Notes: generated by a model not told the origin, from the letters alone. Positions 35,066 through 44,848 are shown, counted from the first letter of the stretch. The stretch is DNA of 64,000 bases from CAIXQW01 sp046049675 (GCA_046049675.1 JBJORA010000014.1:1-64000), one strand, 5' to 3'. A program made the numbers and translations.

Positions 35066-35587
35066 TTAAATAAATAGTGCTTTTAATTCTGTTGCTTCTT
35101 CTGGTTTCATTTTTCCGCCAAGTACAAGACGCAGTTGTCTGCGGCGTAGTGCACCATTGTAACGCTCTTGTTCTTCTTCTGTTTCAGGTTCTAGCATAGG
35201 CACGGAACGCGGCTTGCCGTTAGGATCCAAGGCTACGAAAGTAAGGTAAGCCTCGTTGCTAAGATATTTGTATTGCTGCTGTGCATCTATGCCGTAAACT
35301 TTCAGATAAATTTCCATACTAGTATTAAAGGCGCGCGTTACTTTGCTTTCAAGCGTAACTATATTGCCGAGTTTTACAGGATTCTGAAAACTTACATTAT
35401 CAACACTGGCTGTTACAACAGGGCAGTTGCAATGCTTCATTGCTGCTAATGCCGCGCTGATGTCCATCCAATGCATTAGTTTGCCGCCCATTAAATTGCC
35501 AAGTGTATTAGTGTCGTTAGGTAGCACTAATTCGCTCATGATTGTAGCGCTTTCGCTAGCCTTTTTGCTCGTTACGATATGCGTCAT
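35066..35587 (-). CDS. Acyl-CoA thioesterase, hotdog fold (YciA/BACH type)
   Basis: This 173-residue cytoplasmic enzyme hydrolyses acyl-CoA thioesters. The hotdog signature is clear: NTLGNLMGGKLMHWMDISAA at the central helix, VTASVDNVSFQNPVKLGNIV across the following strands, and an EAYLTFVALDPNGKPR strand. The C-terminal 35 residues form a charged helical tail. A later Met (residue 17, MSELVLPN) is an alternative start. A CACCTTTG box (one mismatch) lies 20 bases upstream of the ATG. The DUF885 gene follows after 4 bases. Confidence 0.9.
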   Translation of the reverse strand: MTHIVTSKKASESATIMSELVLPNDTNTLGNLMGGKLMHWMDISAALAAMKHCNCPVVTASVDNVSFQNPVKLGNIVTLESKVTRAFNTSMEIYLKVYGIDAQQQYKYLSNEAYLTFVALDPNGKPRSVPMLEPETEEEQERYNGALRRRQLRLVLGGKMKPEEATELKALFI

Positions 35588-35733
35588 TTTTTGTTTTGTG
35601 TGTTTGGCAAAGGTGCACTAAATATTGCAGAACATTTGCGATGGGCGTACAGAGATTTGTTGCCTTAATGCTATACTAGTACTGTTTTTTTGATATCTTT
35701 TTTTGCAGATTTTCCGTACATTTATGCATTACC

Positions 35734-36597
35734 ATGCGAGTTATTGTAGTTGCTATTACTGCCGTCTTTTTGGCTATTGCAAATTGTAGTGCACAAAATG
35801 CTGCATACACTGTGTATTTTGACAGCGATAAGCATTATATCCCTGACACGTGCGCTGTTGGATTGATAAAAATGGTACTCTCAATGAGGGCTGACAGTGT
35901 ATGTATTTTTGGCCACTGCGATAGTATTGGTAGCAATACTTACAACAATGCTTTAAGCCGACGTAGGGCACAGGCAGTGCGCAATATGCTTGTGGCAAAT
36001 GGTGTTCCAAAAACTGCTATTCGTATTGTGATGGCAAAAGGCGAAGACAGCCCCATTGCAAGCAATGACAGAAGCGAAACCAGGCGATTTAATCGTAGAG
36101 TGGAGGTTTTAGCATACGGAGATACCAATGCATTACCCGATCCTCCAGTAGCGAAGAAAATTGAAGCGCCTAAAGCGTCTGCACCAGTTTTGCCCAAAGC
36201 AAATCTCAGCAAAGCTAATTATGAAGTAGGAGAGGTGCTGCAGTTTCCTGAGCTGCGTTTCTATGGCGGACTTCATCATTTGATGCCTGAAAGTATACCT
36301 ATTGTGAATGATATTGCAAAAATGCTAAAATCGCATCCGAAACTCAAAGTAGAAATACAAGGCCATGTGTGTTGTACCTACTACCAAGGGCAAGATGGCA
36401 CCGACCAAGAAACAGGATTAGAAAATTTAAGCATTGCTCGCGCTAATGAAATTAAGCGTCAATTGGTAAAGCGCGGAATTTCTGCTAATCGCATGAGTAC
36501 CCGAGGCTTCGGTGGCAGTAAGAAAATTACAGAAATTGAAGATACGGAGGAGCAGCAGATTTTGAATAGAAGAGTAGAGATTATGGTAGTAGAGTAA
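35734..36597 (+). CDS. Exported protein with two tandem OmpA-type peptidoglycan-binding domains
   Basis: This 287-residue exported protein has a signal peptide (about 1-20, ending NCSAQ) and two OmpA C-terminal-like domains, near residues 25-127 and 175-287. Each keeps the helix pattern LSxxRAxxVxxxL (NNALSRRRAQAVRNML and ENLSIARANEIKRQL) and the NRRVE segment near its end that carries the Arg for diaminopimelate binding. A Pro/Ala linker joins them. There is no beta-barrel or lipobox, so it is probably a soluble periplasmic protein that could bridge two peptidoglycan sites. It is monocistronic. Confidence 0.85.
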   Translation: MRVIVVAITAVFLAIANCSAQNAAYTVYFDSDKHYIPDTCAVGLIKMVLSMRADSVCIFGHCDSIGSNTYNNALSRRRAQAVRNMLVANGVPKTAIRIVMAKGEDSPIASNDRSETRRFNRRVEVLAYGDTNALPDPPVAKKIEAPKASAPVLPKANLSKANYEVGEVLQFPELRFYGGLHHLMPESIPIVNDIAKMLKSHPKLKVEIQGHVCCTYYQGQDGTDQETGLENLSIARANEIKRQLVKRGISANRMSTRGFGGSKKITEIEDTEEQQILNRRVEIMVVE

Positions 36598-36767
36598 AGG
36601 TCGCAATTACATACTTTCTGCTCTACTTTAGGTATTAAAGGTTGAAAATTTGCAAACGAAAAGCCTGACTTATACGTCTATCTACTTGAATATTTGCCGC
36701 AAAAGTTCAAGTCACGCACATGGCGTAAACGTAAACTGCAGTATATTTACAAAAGGAATTCACACAA

Positions 36768-38423
36768 ATGGTAAAATACTTATTATGTACAACCGCTGCA
36801 GTATTCGCAGCCCTTACTAGCCTAGCCCAGTGGAATACGATTACCACACAGAACACAGCTGTATGCACCAATAGTGCTAAACAAAAAGACCCACGAATTA
36901 TACCTGATGGCAGTGGCGGCTACTATGTAGCTTGGAAAGATTGGAGAAATACAGGTATCCCTGATATTTTTGTACAGCGACTCAATTTTGCAGGTGTTAT
37001 CTTGTGGACAGCCCAAGGTGTAGCTGCTTGCACCGATCCAGCAGATCAAAGCACACCAAATTTAGTAGTAGATGGTAGAGGTGGCGTAATTGTTAGCTGG
37101 AGCGATTGGCGCACTGGTATTGAGCGTGATTTGTATGCACAGCGTTTGGATAGCAATGGCGTTATCAAGTGGCAAGTAGATGGCGTTGTTGTTGCAAACA
37201 AAACCAATCGTGAACACAACGAAAAAATTATCGTTGATGGACAAGGCGGTTGTTATGTAACATGGGAACAGCAAAGTGGAGTGCAATGGGATGTGTGGAT
37301 ACAACACCTAGACAGCAACGGCGCTAGAACCTTTGGCAATGGTGGCATGGCTTTATGCACGTCGCCAGCAAATAGAATTAATCCTAAGATTCAATCGGAT
37401 AATACTAATGGTGCAATAGTTGTGTGGCAAGATGAACGCAACGGCAACTACGATATTTTTGCGCAGCGTGTGGATATTAATGGCAATAGAAAATGGGGTA
37501 CAGGCGGTGTTGCAATTTGTGTAGCGGCTGATGTACAAATCACACCGAAAATAGATCCTGACCGAAACATTGGCGGTGCCTACTTTAGTTGGATAGACAA
37601 GCGAAATGGTGCTGACTACGATTTATTTGCGCAGCGGGTAGATAGCAATGGCGTTATCAAATGGGGTACAAGTGGTAAGGCCGTTGTAAATGCAGTTGCA
37701 AATCAAAGTGCCCACGATATGCTTAGTAAGTCAGAATTCGACGGTGTAATTGTAACATGGAAAGATGCTCGTTTTGGCAATGAGGATGTTTTTGCGCAAA
37801 AATTAGACGGCAATGGTGATGCGAAGTGGGGCACTGTGCAGAATGGCGTACAAGTGGCTGTTGCTGCGAATACTCAAAACAATCCCAACATCAGTTATGA
37901 CAGTAAAGGTGGTTGCATCATAGCATGGCAAGACAATCGCAATATTTCTAATGGTTACGATATCTATGCGCAAAGACTTGATAGCACAGGTGCTGCTCGT
38001 TGGGCAAACAATGGTATTATTGTATGCAATGCAGTTGGCGATCAGTTAGGACCAAAAACTACTACAGATGGCGATGGTGGCGTTACCCTTGTTTGGGAAG
38101 ATAATCGCGATGTGCTAAGCAACGGTATTGATGTGTATGGTGCGCATTTAGATATTAATGGTAATATGTGGACAGTAGATTTACCTAAAGCAGCATCTAT
38201 CGCAACACTTGCAGTTTTTCCTAATCCTTTTACAAATAGCATTACCATTGACTGCGCTGACCTACAAAGCATAGAACTTATTAATGTAGCAGGGCAACAA
38301 GTATTTGCAAGTAGAGCTGGTAATAAAGAAGTAGCCCTACCAAGTAGTTTGCCTAGTGGTTTATACACTTGTATAGCCTACACTGCTAGTGGCAAGAAAA
38401 TAGCTAAATTGTGGAAACAGTAA
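36768..38423 (+). CDS. T9SS cargo protein with beta-propeller-like repeats and type A sorting domain
   Basis: This is a 551-residue secreted protein. A signal peptide (about 1-20, ending TSLAQ) is followed by seven to eight repeats of about 56 residues with the pattern DGxGGxxVxWxDxRNGxxDIxAQRxDxNGxxxWG, probably blades of a propeller or stacked sheets. Repeated Asp/Gly loops could bind calcium. The last 75 residues are a T9SS type A sorting domain: VFPNPFTNSITID, IELINVAGQQV and LPSGLYTCIAY. It is therefore secreted through the type IX system and probably kept at the surface. The ligand is unknown. Confidence 0.88.
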   Translation: MVKYLLCTTAAVFAALTSLAQWNTITTQNTAVCTNSAKQKDPRIIPDGSGGYYVAWKDWRNTGIPDIFVQRLNFAGVILWTAQGVAACTDPADQSTPNLVVDGRGGVIVSWSDWRTGIERDLYAQRLDSNGVIKWQVDGVVVANKTNREHNEKIIVDGQGGCYVTWEQQSGVQWDVWIQHLDSNGARTFGNGGMALCTSPANRINPKIQSDNTNGAIVVWQDERNGNYDIFAQRVDINGNRKWGTGGVAICVAADVQITPKIDPDRNIGGAYFSWIDKRNGADYDLFAQRVDSNGVIKWGTSGKAVVNAVANQSAHDMLSKSEFDGVIVTWKDARFGNEDVFAQKLDGNGDAKWGTVQNGVQVAVAANTQNNPNISYDSKGGCIIAWQDNRNISNGYDIYAQRLDSTGAARWANNGIIVCNAVGDQLGPKTTTDGDGGVTLVWEDNRDVLSNGIDVYGAHLDINGNMWTVDLPKAASIATLAVFPNPFTNSITIDCADLQSIELINVAGQQVFASRAGNKEVALPSSLPSGLYTCIAYTASGKKIAKLWKQ

Positions 38424-38449
38424 TTGTAACTTGATGCAATTACACAATA

Positions 38450-39475
38450 CTAAAAGTCTATAACCGCTATACCCAAGCCATAAGAATGCGGCAATAAACT
38501 TGTGCTACCATCGGCATGGTATTGCAAACCTTCAGCTAGTTCTTTACTATGTAAGAGAGGTCCATCAGCATCAAGATAGTGTAGGTGCGTACTAAATTGT
38601 AGCATTGCAGCGCTACCAATCATACTCTCATTCATACAGCCCATCATAATTAGTTTGTTGGCGTCCTGCGCTTCTTCTATCATACGCAATGCCGGTGTAA
38701 GGCCGCCACATTTTGTGAGTTTGATATTAATACCGTCGTAGTGTTTAATACACATAGCTACATCTTTTTCTTCTATACAATCTTCATCTGCAATTATTGG
38801 TATTTCAGTATGTTGACAAAGCTCCGCTACTTGTTGCCAACTGCCTTTTGCAAGTGGCTGTTCAATTAGTTCGATGTTCAAACGTTCTAAATGCGGTAGT
38901 ATGGCTAGGGCTTCTTCAAAAGTCCAACCAGCATTGGCATCAATTCTGATTTTACTTTGTGTATTTGCGCGCAATGCTTCTAAGATGGCTAAATCGTTTG
39001 GACCGCCAACTTTGACCTTGTAAATCGGCCAGGGCTTTTCTTTTAATTTAGCAAGCATCTTATCTATATCGTCGATGCCAAGTGTGTAGTCGGTAATAAG
39101 CTTAGCATTATAATCGTCATGCCATAATTCGTGGATTTTTTTCTTACGCAATTTGCCAAACAAGTCCCAAGCGGCCATATCGAGTGCACAAATCAAAAAG
39201 TTATGGCCTGGTATAAGATGATGCAGGAAATGCCAAAATCGTTCTGGGTCAATTAGCGTGTACTGTTCTATAGCAGCTTTATGTTTTTCAAGTGTAGCAA
39301 CCATGTCATCAAGTGTAACATTGTAGTACACAATTTCTGTAGCCTCGCCATAACCTGTTTGTCCCATAAAGCTCAAGGAAACGATCAATGTTGGCTGTAC
39401 AGTTTTAAGTCCATGTGCGGTCTTAAATGGATGTATAAACGGCAAAGACTTGCGGCGAAACTCAAGCTTTAACAT
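38450..39475 (-). CDS. Dipeptide epimerase (enolase superfamily, L-Ala-D/L-Glu type)
   Basis: This 341-residue enzyme belongs to the muconate-cycloisomerase subgroup of the enolase superfamily. Catalytic elements are visible: YKVKVGG (the KxK pair), IRIDANAGW (first metal Asp), LIEQPL (Glu), IADED (third acid), and INIKLTKCGG (second Lys). This order is that of L-Ala-D/L-Glu epimerases involved in recycling of peptidoglycan peptides; other dipeptides are possible. A TATCTTTA box (39481-39488, one mismatch) ends 5 bases before the ATG. It is convergent with the T9SS cargo gene. Confidence 0.9.
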   Translation of the reverse strand: MLKLEFRRKSLPFIHPFKTAHGLKTVQPTLIVSLSFMGQTGYGEATEIVYYNVTLDDMVATLEKHKAAIEQYTLIDPERFWHFLHHLIPGHNFLICALDMAAWDLFGKLRKKKIHELWHDDYNAKLITDYTLGIDDIDKMLAKLKEKPWPIYKVKVGGPNDLAILEALRANTQSKIRIDANAGWTFEEALAILPHLERLNIELIEQPLAKGSWQQVAELCQHTEIPIIADEDCIEEKDVAMCIKHYDGINIKLTKCGGLTPALRMIEEAQDANKLIMMGCMNESMIGSAAMLQFSTHLHYLDADGPLLHSKELAEGLQYHADGSTSLLPHSYGLGIAVIDF

Positions 39476-39645
39476 GTGGCTAAAGATACTGTACTATGGC
39501 AATAAGTGGTGTACACATCCTATCGCATAAGCATAAAAGTAGATTGGTATTATTGCTAATACCTGTGGTAAATTTTGGCTAGGCGCACGCTTGTGGCTTT
39601 GTTTTTGTTTCTCATTTGATACTGGCGTCACTAAAGCCAGATTTT

Positions 39646-40044
39646 ATGCAAAAGATAGTACTATTATTATGTTGTGTTTTGTGTTGCAGTTTTAAAGCAC
39701 CAGTTGTTCAAATTAAGTATTTTGTCGCACCGCACAAAAAGCAAAAAAGCACTGTAGTTACGCTATTGACTGGTAATGTCAAATCTGGGCATGCCATTGC
39801 TTACGATAGAGAAGGCCGCGAAATTTATAGGAAGGAAATTTCACGACTGCACGGTCACGCCACTGTGAGATTTGAATACTACGACAATGGCGCAGTAAAA
39901 CGTGCTCACTATTCTACAGCACCAGATGGTGGCATTCAGTGGTATAGCAGTACCACTTATTTTTCGGAGGATGGTGCAATTACTCGGGTAGATGAACAAT
40001 CGCATGACGATAGTCCAGTTAAACTTCTACGTCGCAAGTATTAG
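39646..40044 (+). CDS. Small secreted protein with MORN/YwqK-like strands
   Basis: This 132-residue protein has a Cys-rich signal segment (MQKIVLLLCCVLCC) and a body of repeating Tyr/Gly-rich strands (AIAYDREGREIYRKE, FEYYDNGAVKRAHY, STTYFSEDGAITRV) like those of YwqK/MORN proteins. One of the N-terminal Cys could be a lipidation site. An upstream start at 39616 is possible but would add a polar leader before the signal. The stop lies 4 bases from the end of the convergent paralog gene. Function is unknown. Confidence 0.6.
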   Translation: MQKIVLLLCCVLCCSFKAPVVQIKYFVAPHKKQKSTVVTLLTGNVKSGHAIAYDREGREIYRKEISRLHGHATVRFEYYDNGAVKRAHYSTAPDGGIQWYSSTTYFSEDGAITRVDEQSHDDSPVKLLRRKY

Positions 40045-40048
40045 ACGA

Positions 40049-42283
40049 TTACAAATTGGTTTCGCTCAATGTCTTGTACGCTTTCAAGAACAAAGCACCG
40101 AGATTGCGATGCGGAGGTACATAGTCGTTAAACAAATCGCGCTGTACCACGCCAACCATTTCTTTATCTAACTTGTTCCACATATTTGTCCAGTTCACTT
40201 CTTGGCCATTAGTAACAGAGGCATGAAGCTCACGCAAAATAGGGTCGGTAACTTGCATTGTACCAACTTGCTTCGTACTTACGATTTGTGCTTCTGGGCT
40301 GCGACTTAAAATTGTGCTCAGGTTTTGGTATCCACCACAACTACCAAGAATAATTACTTTATGCTCTGGTGTTACGTAGTTTAAGGTATTTGGCAAGTGG
40401 TAACTGTGTCCTCTATGCACAAGAATACTCGGTTGAATATTATTTGCTGTTAAGTACTCTGCTAATTGTCGTTGTGCTTCTTCATCTTCTGGTTCCTTCA
40501 AAGGCTTATTAGCATAGATTTCAAAAGGTACCTTACTACCTACGGCAGTAATCTTAGTAAAGTACTTATTGCTTTCATCAATTTTTAAGTTCGGAAACTT
40601 CGCAATAAAGCCTTTAAAGTTGCTATAGCTATCTTGCCCGTCCTTATCACCATAGAAAAACATTTGCTCGTACACAGCATTTTTGCCTTCGCTTACCATA
40701 CGATTGAAAGGCATTTTGTTTATCGGCTGCATTTTGAGCTTAGTTACTAAAATAGCATTAAATAAGCTATCGTCGTAGCCATCTTGCTTACTGTTGAGCA
40801 ATGTATACAAAATAAAGTAAACACTAAGGCCTTCTTTATTATTGCGCATATAGTTGCTCTCGTATTCACTGCGAATTTCGTTTTGCAAATATGTAATTAG
40901 ACTAGGACGATTGATACTGCCAATAGCATCTGCAACATCTGTACTGCCTTCTAAATCAATTACCGCTTTGTCGCCAAGACCTCGCACAAACTTACTCATC
41001 AGTTCATTGCTATTGCTTTCTGGCATCGTGTATAAGAAGCTATCTAGCGTATTATAGTTAGCACAAATGCGTAAGAAGGTACGGAACTTATCTTCTTGCA
41101 AAGACAATAAGAACTGATCGCCGTTCATGCCCATTTTTTGCTTAAGCAAACGAAACACACCTTTTGTAAAACTACTTGTATACATTTCGTTGCTACATAA
41201 CACAGCGAGATAGTAAAGTTCTTTAGATGTAAGTGTGCTAATGCGCTTAAAACGGATGTCTAAATTATTCTCGTCGTGCAATTCATTGATTGTACGAACG
41301 TAGCTTTGTGCTTCGTAGGCAAGGTCTTTGTTGATTTTGTCTTTGTTTTCAATACTATTGTCTTGGCGAAGCACTACGAGGGCTTTGTAGTATTGTTCAT
41401 CATCGGCAATAATTTGTTGTATCTCTGGCATATTTTTCTTGCCATTGACATAGTCATTCAAAAACACCATTGCACGTGTGCGGAATTGCTTAGGACTGCG
41501 ATTGCCCAATTCGAAAATACCTTTTACTAATGGGTCGCTGCAACGCGCACAGATATCGTACTCAAAGCTTGTACTCGTTGCATAAGTGTACACACGACCA
41601 ATATCGCGCTTGGCCAAATTAGCCATCACATTACAAGCGCCATCGTATTGTGCAATTTCACGTAACTTAGTTTCCATCAAGTCAGGATAGTTAGCGCACA
41701 TGTGGTTAATTACAATGTTCATCAATTCTGGCTTGTCTTCTATAAGCGAACGATTCACGTAAATACCCATGCCAACATTATCCTTCACATATTGCTCCAA
41801 GTTGCCATCTTTGGTTGCCACAATCATGTTTTCCAAGGCGTCAAACATGTCTTTGTACAAGTTAGCCTCAAACTGCCCATCATAGGCATCTGTATAAAAA
41901 TCCTTCAGACCAAATTCAATCTTACGGAGGTAGCGTACCTTGGTATTGTGATCAACGCCTTCTTCCGGACTAAACTTTTGGTTCTCAATAAAAGCCTTCA
42001 AACTAACAGCTCTGCGCAGTAAATCGTTAGTAATGATACCATCCACAACAGCGCCACGATAATTGCTTACTTCGCCATCATAGCGGCCGTCTAATTTATC
42101 GATATTGATTAGTTCATTGTCAATATTGTCGTGGAATAAGCCGCGTTTTACCGGAATCGGCTGCAGAAGTGTATCTATTTTGCGCAAATCTAGCGCTGGC
42201 GTAGGCTTTGCTTTGCCACGTTGGCCAAAACTTACCTGCGTAAATAGTAGAACACAAATAGCTATTAAAGCTGAAACTCTCAT
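40049..42283 (-). CDS. Large secreted protein, copy 1; C-terminal clan CD peptidase-like His/Cys motif
   Basis: This is a 744-residue exported protein; I know no named family. After a signal peptide (about 1-21, ending SFGQ) comes a long helical region (about 60-540) that resembles HEAT- or TPR-like solenoids. The C-terminal 180 residues contain MFFYGDKDGQDSY, VPFEIYANKPL, then ILVHRGHSYHL (His623, His626), a hydrophobic strand, and ILGSCGGY (Cys649), followed by STKQVG and VPPHRNLGALFLKAY. A His at the end of one strand and a Cys after the next is the arrangement in caspases, CHAT proteins and separases. The start at 42283 is set by the TACCTTTG box 6 bases upstream; the longer frame to 42364 has no signal peptide. 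The neighbouring gene upstream is its paralog. Confidence 0.72.
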   Translation of the reverse strand: MRVSALIAICVLLFTQVSFGQRGKAKPTPALDLRKIDTLLQPIPVKRGLFHDNIDNELINIDKLDGRYDGEVSNYRGAVVDGIITNDLLRRAVSLKAFIENQKFSPEEGVDHNTKVRYLRKIEFGLKDFYTDAYDGQFEANLYKDMFDALENMIVATKDGNLEQYVKDNVGMGIYVNRSLIEDKPELMNIVINHMCANYPDLMETKLREIAQYDGACNVMANLAKRDIGRVYTYATSTSFEYDICARCSDPLVKGIFELGNRSPKQFRTRAMVFLNDYVNGKKNMPEIQQIIADDEQYYKALVVLRQDNSIENKDKINKDLAYEAQSYVRTINELHDENNLDIRFKRISTLTSKELYYLAVLCSNEMYTSSFTKGVFRLLKQKMGMNGDQFLLSLQEDKFRTFLRICANYNTLDSFLYTMPESNSNELMSKFVRGLGDKAVIDLEGSTDVADAIGSINRPSLITYLQNEIRSEYESNYMRNNKEGLSVYFILYTLLNSKQDGYDDSLFNAILVTKLKMQPINKMPFNRMVSEGKNAVYEQMFFYGDKDGQDSYSNFKGFIAKFPNLKIDESNKYFTKITAVGSKVPFEIYANKPLKEPEDEEAQRQLAEYLTANNIQPSILVHRGHSYHLPNTLNYVTPEHKVIILGSCGGYQNLSTILSRSPEAQIVSTKQVGTMQVTDPILRELHASVTNGQEVNWTNMWNKLDKEMVGVVQRDLFNDYVPPHRNLGALFLKAYKTLSETNL

Positions 42284-42289
42284 GCTCGG

Positions 42290-42297
42290 CAAAGGTA
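42290..42297 (-). promoter_or_regulatory. -7 box (TACCTTTG) of copy 1
   Basis: An exact TAnnTTTG match on the minus strand ends 6 bases before the ATG at 42283. It lies inside the spacer between the two paralogs, so copy 1 can be transcribed on its own. Confidence 0.6.
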
Positions 42298-42379
42298 CAG
42301 CGCGCCATTTATATGCAGCGTGCAAACCCGACAGAACGGGCAAAGTGTAAGAAATGATTAACACTTAGATTTCCACATC

Positions 42380-44662
42380 TTATGGCTGCTCATTGAGCTT
42401 TGCATAAGCCTTGAGGAAAAGAGCACCTAGATTCTTGTGAGGCGGCACATAATCGTCAAATAACTCCTTTTGCCTTGTATTACCTGCAAAATTAGCAGTG
42501 AGCTTTGTCCATATCTGATCCCATTGTACATCATTGCCATTAGATAAAGCATTGTGTACACTATTGATAATTGGCGTATTTACAGCAAAAGCGCCAACTT
42601 GCTTGGTACTGATGATGTGTGCATCGGGGCTTCTTTGCAGTATTTCTTGTAAATTGTGATAACCTCCGCAACTGCCAAGAATGATAATTTTATTGTCGCT
42701 GTTCATCGCTTCGATGGTGCTTTCTAGATGGTAGCTATGTCCGCGATGCACCAATACTGTAGGGTGGATGTTCTGCTCGTATAAATATGTGATTAACTTC
42801 AGTTGTGCTTCTTCATCCTGTGGTTGCGTGAGTGGTTTATTCGCATAAATCACAAACGGTACTTTTGTCCCTTTGCTTTTGATGACGATCCAATATTGCG
42901 GTGTCTGATCAATTGTCCATTTACTTTGATCAAAGGTGCCAAGAAAACTTCTATAGCCAACCTTGCCATCGTCATCGCCATAGAAAAACATTTGCTCATA
43001 GATCGTTTTTGCCGTGTCGTAGAACATATCGGCACAACGTACTAGGTTGATTGGTGGCAAAGAAAAGCTTTTACCAAAAGTAGCATTGGTATCTGCGGTA
43101 CTAAAAATGCTTTTTAGAATTAGATAGGCATTCTTTGCCTTGAGATTGTTGCTACTGCTTGCATCAGCATAGGCTTTCGTAACTTGTTGTTGTAAAAAGG
43201 CAAGCATCGCAGTGTCTTGTATGCTGCCAATACAATCAGCTACATCAACAGCGCCCTCTAAATCAACATCATTAGTGGTACTTAAGCCATTTACAAATTT
43301 GCTCATCAATCCTTGTGCTTCTTCTTTTTTCATGCTACTCAAAAAATTGTCCAAGGTGTTGTAATTGGCACACATTTTTATAAACGTTCTAAAGCGATCG
43401 TAGTTTACCATGTTAAGAAACTCGATTGTGGTTTTCTTATCAAGGCGTTGCATCAGACGCTTATAAATACCTAAGTAGCTACTCGTATAGATTTCGGAAT
43501 TAGCCAGCACGCACAAGTAGTAAAGTTCTTGCGGGTTTAGATCTTCAATACATTTAAATCGCACGGCTTCGCTTTCGTCGTGCAGTTCGTTTACTTTGCC
43601 AACATAATCTTTTGCAAAATTGGCAATATCTCTGTCTATTACGTTTCGCGCTTCTTGCTCATTTGCAAGACGCAGTGCTACAATAGCTTTGTAGTAGCTG
43701 TTGTCATTGCTACATAACTGATCTATTTTAGCAATGCTAATTTCACCCCGTTTATATTGACCAAGAAAGGCGATGGCCCGCAAAGGATTTTTGCTTTGAT
43801 CGCCTAGTGTAATAATTTTTTGCAAGGCCTCGCTTGTGCACTGCTTCACCATGCGTCCTTCTTCGCTGGTACTTGTGCTGTAAATGAGAATTTTATTTGG
43901 AGTGGTACGTGCCCATTCTTCAATAATCGTGCAGAAACCATCAAGCTTACTTAGTTCGCTAACGCTTAGGTAGCGCAGCAAGTAAGGCATTTGCACACTT
44001 ACTTTGTTCAGAAATTTTCTGCTTAAACTTGTGTCTTTCGTAAAAAAAGGCAAAAGTTCGTAGGCGCTCTCATCAACATTATTGAGCACATAAGCTTCTA
44101 GGCGATTTTCTTTTTGGGCATGCGCCATTTCGGTAAAGCGCACTACAAAATTTTTGTGTTTTTCAAAGTCGTAATCTTTGCGATAAATGCTATTGCAGAA
44201 GGTATTGATGTGCTTAGTAAGCGTACCAAGATACTTTTTCTTGATATTGAGATTGAGGGTAGGGTTATTATCAAAGGTTTCGTTTTCAAAGTAAACGGCG
44301 GCACGTTGAGCAGCCTTCATAATGAGATCAACAATATCCTTGTCAACAGCTGGGTTTCTAAAATTATGGACATTACTATCTACAACGCCATCTAAATAAT
44401 CTAATCTAAATAGCGCCTTGGCCAGCTCGTCGTGTGCGCCTTGGGTTACAACACTTATAGGACTAAGAAAAGTATCGATACCCCACACATTTTTTGGCAA
44501 GGGCTTGGGTTTCGGCTTGTTCTTTTGCCCATTTGCCACCATATTGCTGATATTATTGCGCGAATTGGCAGGCTTTTTACCAGGCTGTGCAAATCCCTGC
44601 GCAAAGCCATGATATCCGCAAAAAATAAAGGCGATAATTAAGATGAACCTACTGCTGCTCAT
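42380..44662 (-). CDS. Large secreted protein, copy 2; paralog with the same His/Cys motif
   Basis: This 760-residue paralog of the downstream gene aligns along the whole length. A signal peptide (about 1-22, ending HGFAQ) is followed by the shared WGIDTFLSPI / LDYLDGVVDSNVHNF start, the helical middle with EIYTSS and ICANYNTLD-like blocks (here KMCANYNTLDNFL), and the C-terminal module: MFFYGDDDGKVGY, VPFVIYANKPLTQPQDEEAQ, VLVHRGHSYHL (His639, His642), ILGSCGGY (Cys665), STKQVG and VPPHKNLGALFLKAY. The candidate catalytic residues are thus kept in both copies, while the helical region has diverged more. A TACTTTTA box (44670-44677) ends 7 bases before the ATG. Its targets and processing are unknown. 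Confidence 0.72.
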   Translation of the reverse strand: MSSSRFILIIAFIFCGYHGFAQGFAQPGKKPANSRNNISNMVANGQKNKPKPKPLPKNVWGIDTFLSPISVVTQGAHDELAKALFRLDYLDGVVDSNVHNFRNPAVDKDIVDLIMKAAQRAAVYFENETFDNNPTLNLNIKKKYLGTLTKHINTFCNSIYRKDYDFEKHKNFVVRFTEMAHAQKENRLEAYVLNNVDESAYELLPFFTKDTSLSRKFLNKVSVQMPYLLRYLSVSELSKLDGFCTIIEEWARTTPNKILIYSTSTSEEGRMVKQCTSEALQKIITLGDQSKNPLRAIAFLGQYKRGEISIAKIDQLCSNDNSYYKAIVALRLANEQEARNVIDRDIANFAKDYVGKVNELHDESEAVRFKCIEDLNPQELYYLCVLANSEIYTSSYLGIYKRLMQRLDKKTTIEFLNMVNYDRFRTFIKMCANYNTLDNFLSSMKKEEAQGLMSKFVNGLSTTNDVDLEGAVDVADCIGSIQDTAMLAFLQQQVTKAYADASSSNNLKAKNAYLILKSIFSTADTNATFGKSFSLPPINLVRCADMFYDTAKTIYEQMFFYGDDDGKVGYRSFLGTFDQSKWTIDQTPQYWIVIKSKGTKVPFVIYANKPLTQPQDEEAQLKLITYLYEQNIHPTVLVHRGHSYHLESTIEAMNSDNKIIILGSCGGYHNLQEILQRSPDAHIISTKQVGAFAVNTPIINSVHNALSNGNDVQWDQIWTKLTANFAGNTRQKELFDDYVPPHKNLGALFLKAYAKLNEQP

Positions 44663-44805
44663 TGAGCACTAAAAGTAGTCTAAAACCGCTGTGAAAGCGC
44701 ATGAAATCAAGCATTTCTTTTGTTGTAAGCACGTTACTTATTCATGCTCAATCGTTTTAGTTGATTAGCTAGTTGTAAAAATTAACGATTTGGCAATATC
44801 AGCAC

Positions 44806-44837
44806 CTTGTGATGTGCCCCATGCCTAAGTACATTTG
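44806..44837 (+). promoter_or_regulatory. Promoter of response regulator (CTTG-N20-TACATTTG)
   Basis: CTTG (44806-44809) lies 20 bases before an exact TACATTTG (44830-44837). The ATG begins 11 bases after the box. Confidence 0.6.
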
Positions 44838-44848
44838 CACCACTGAAC

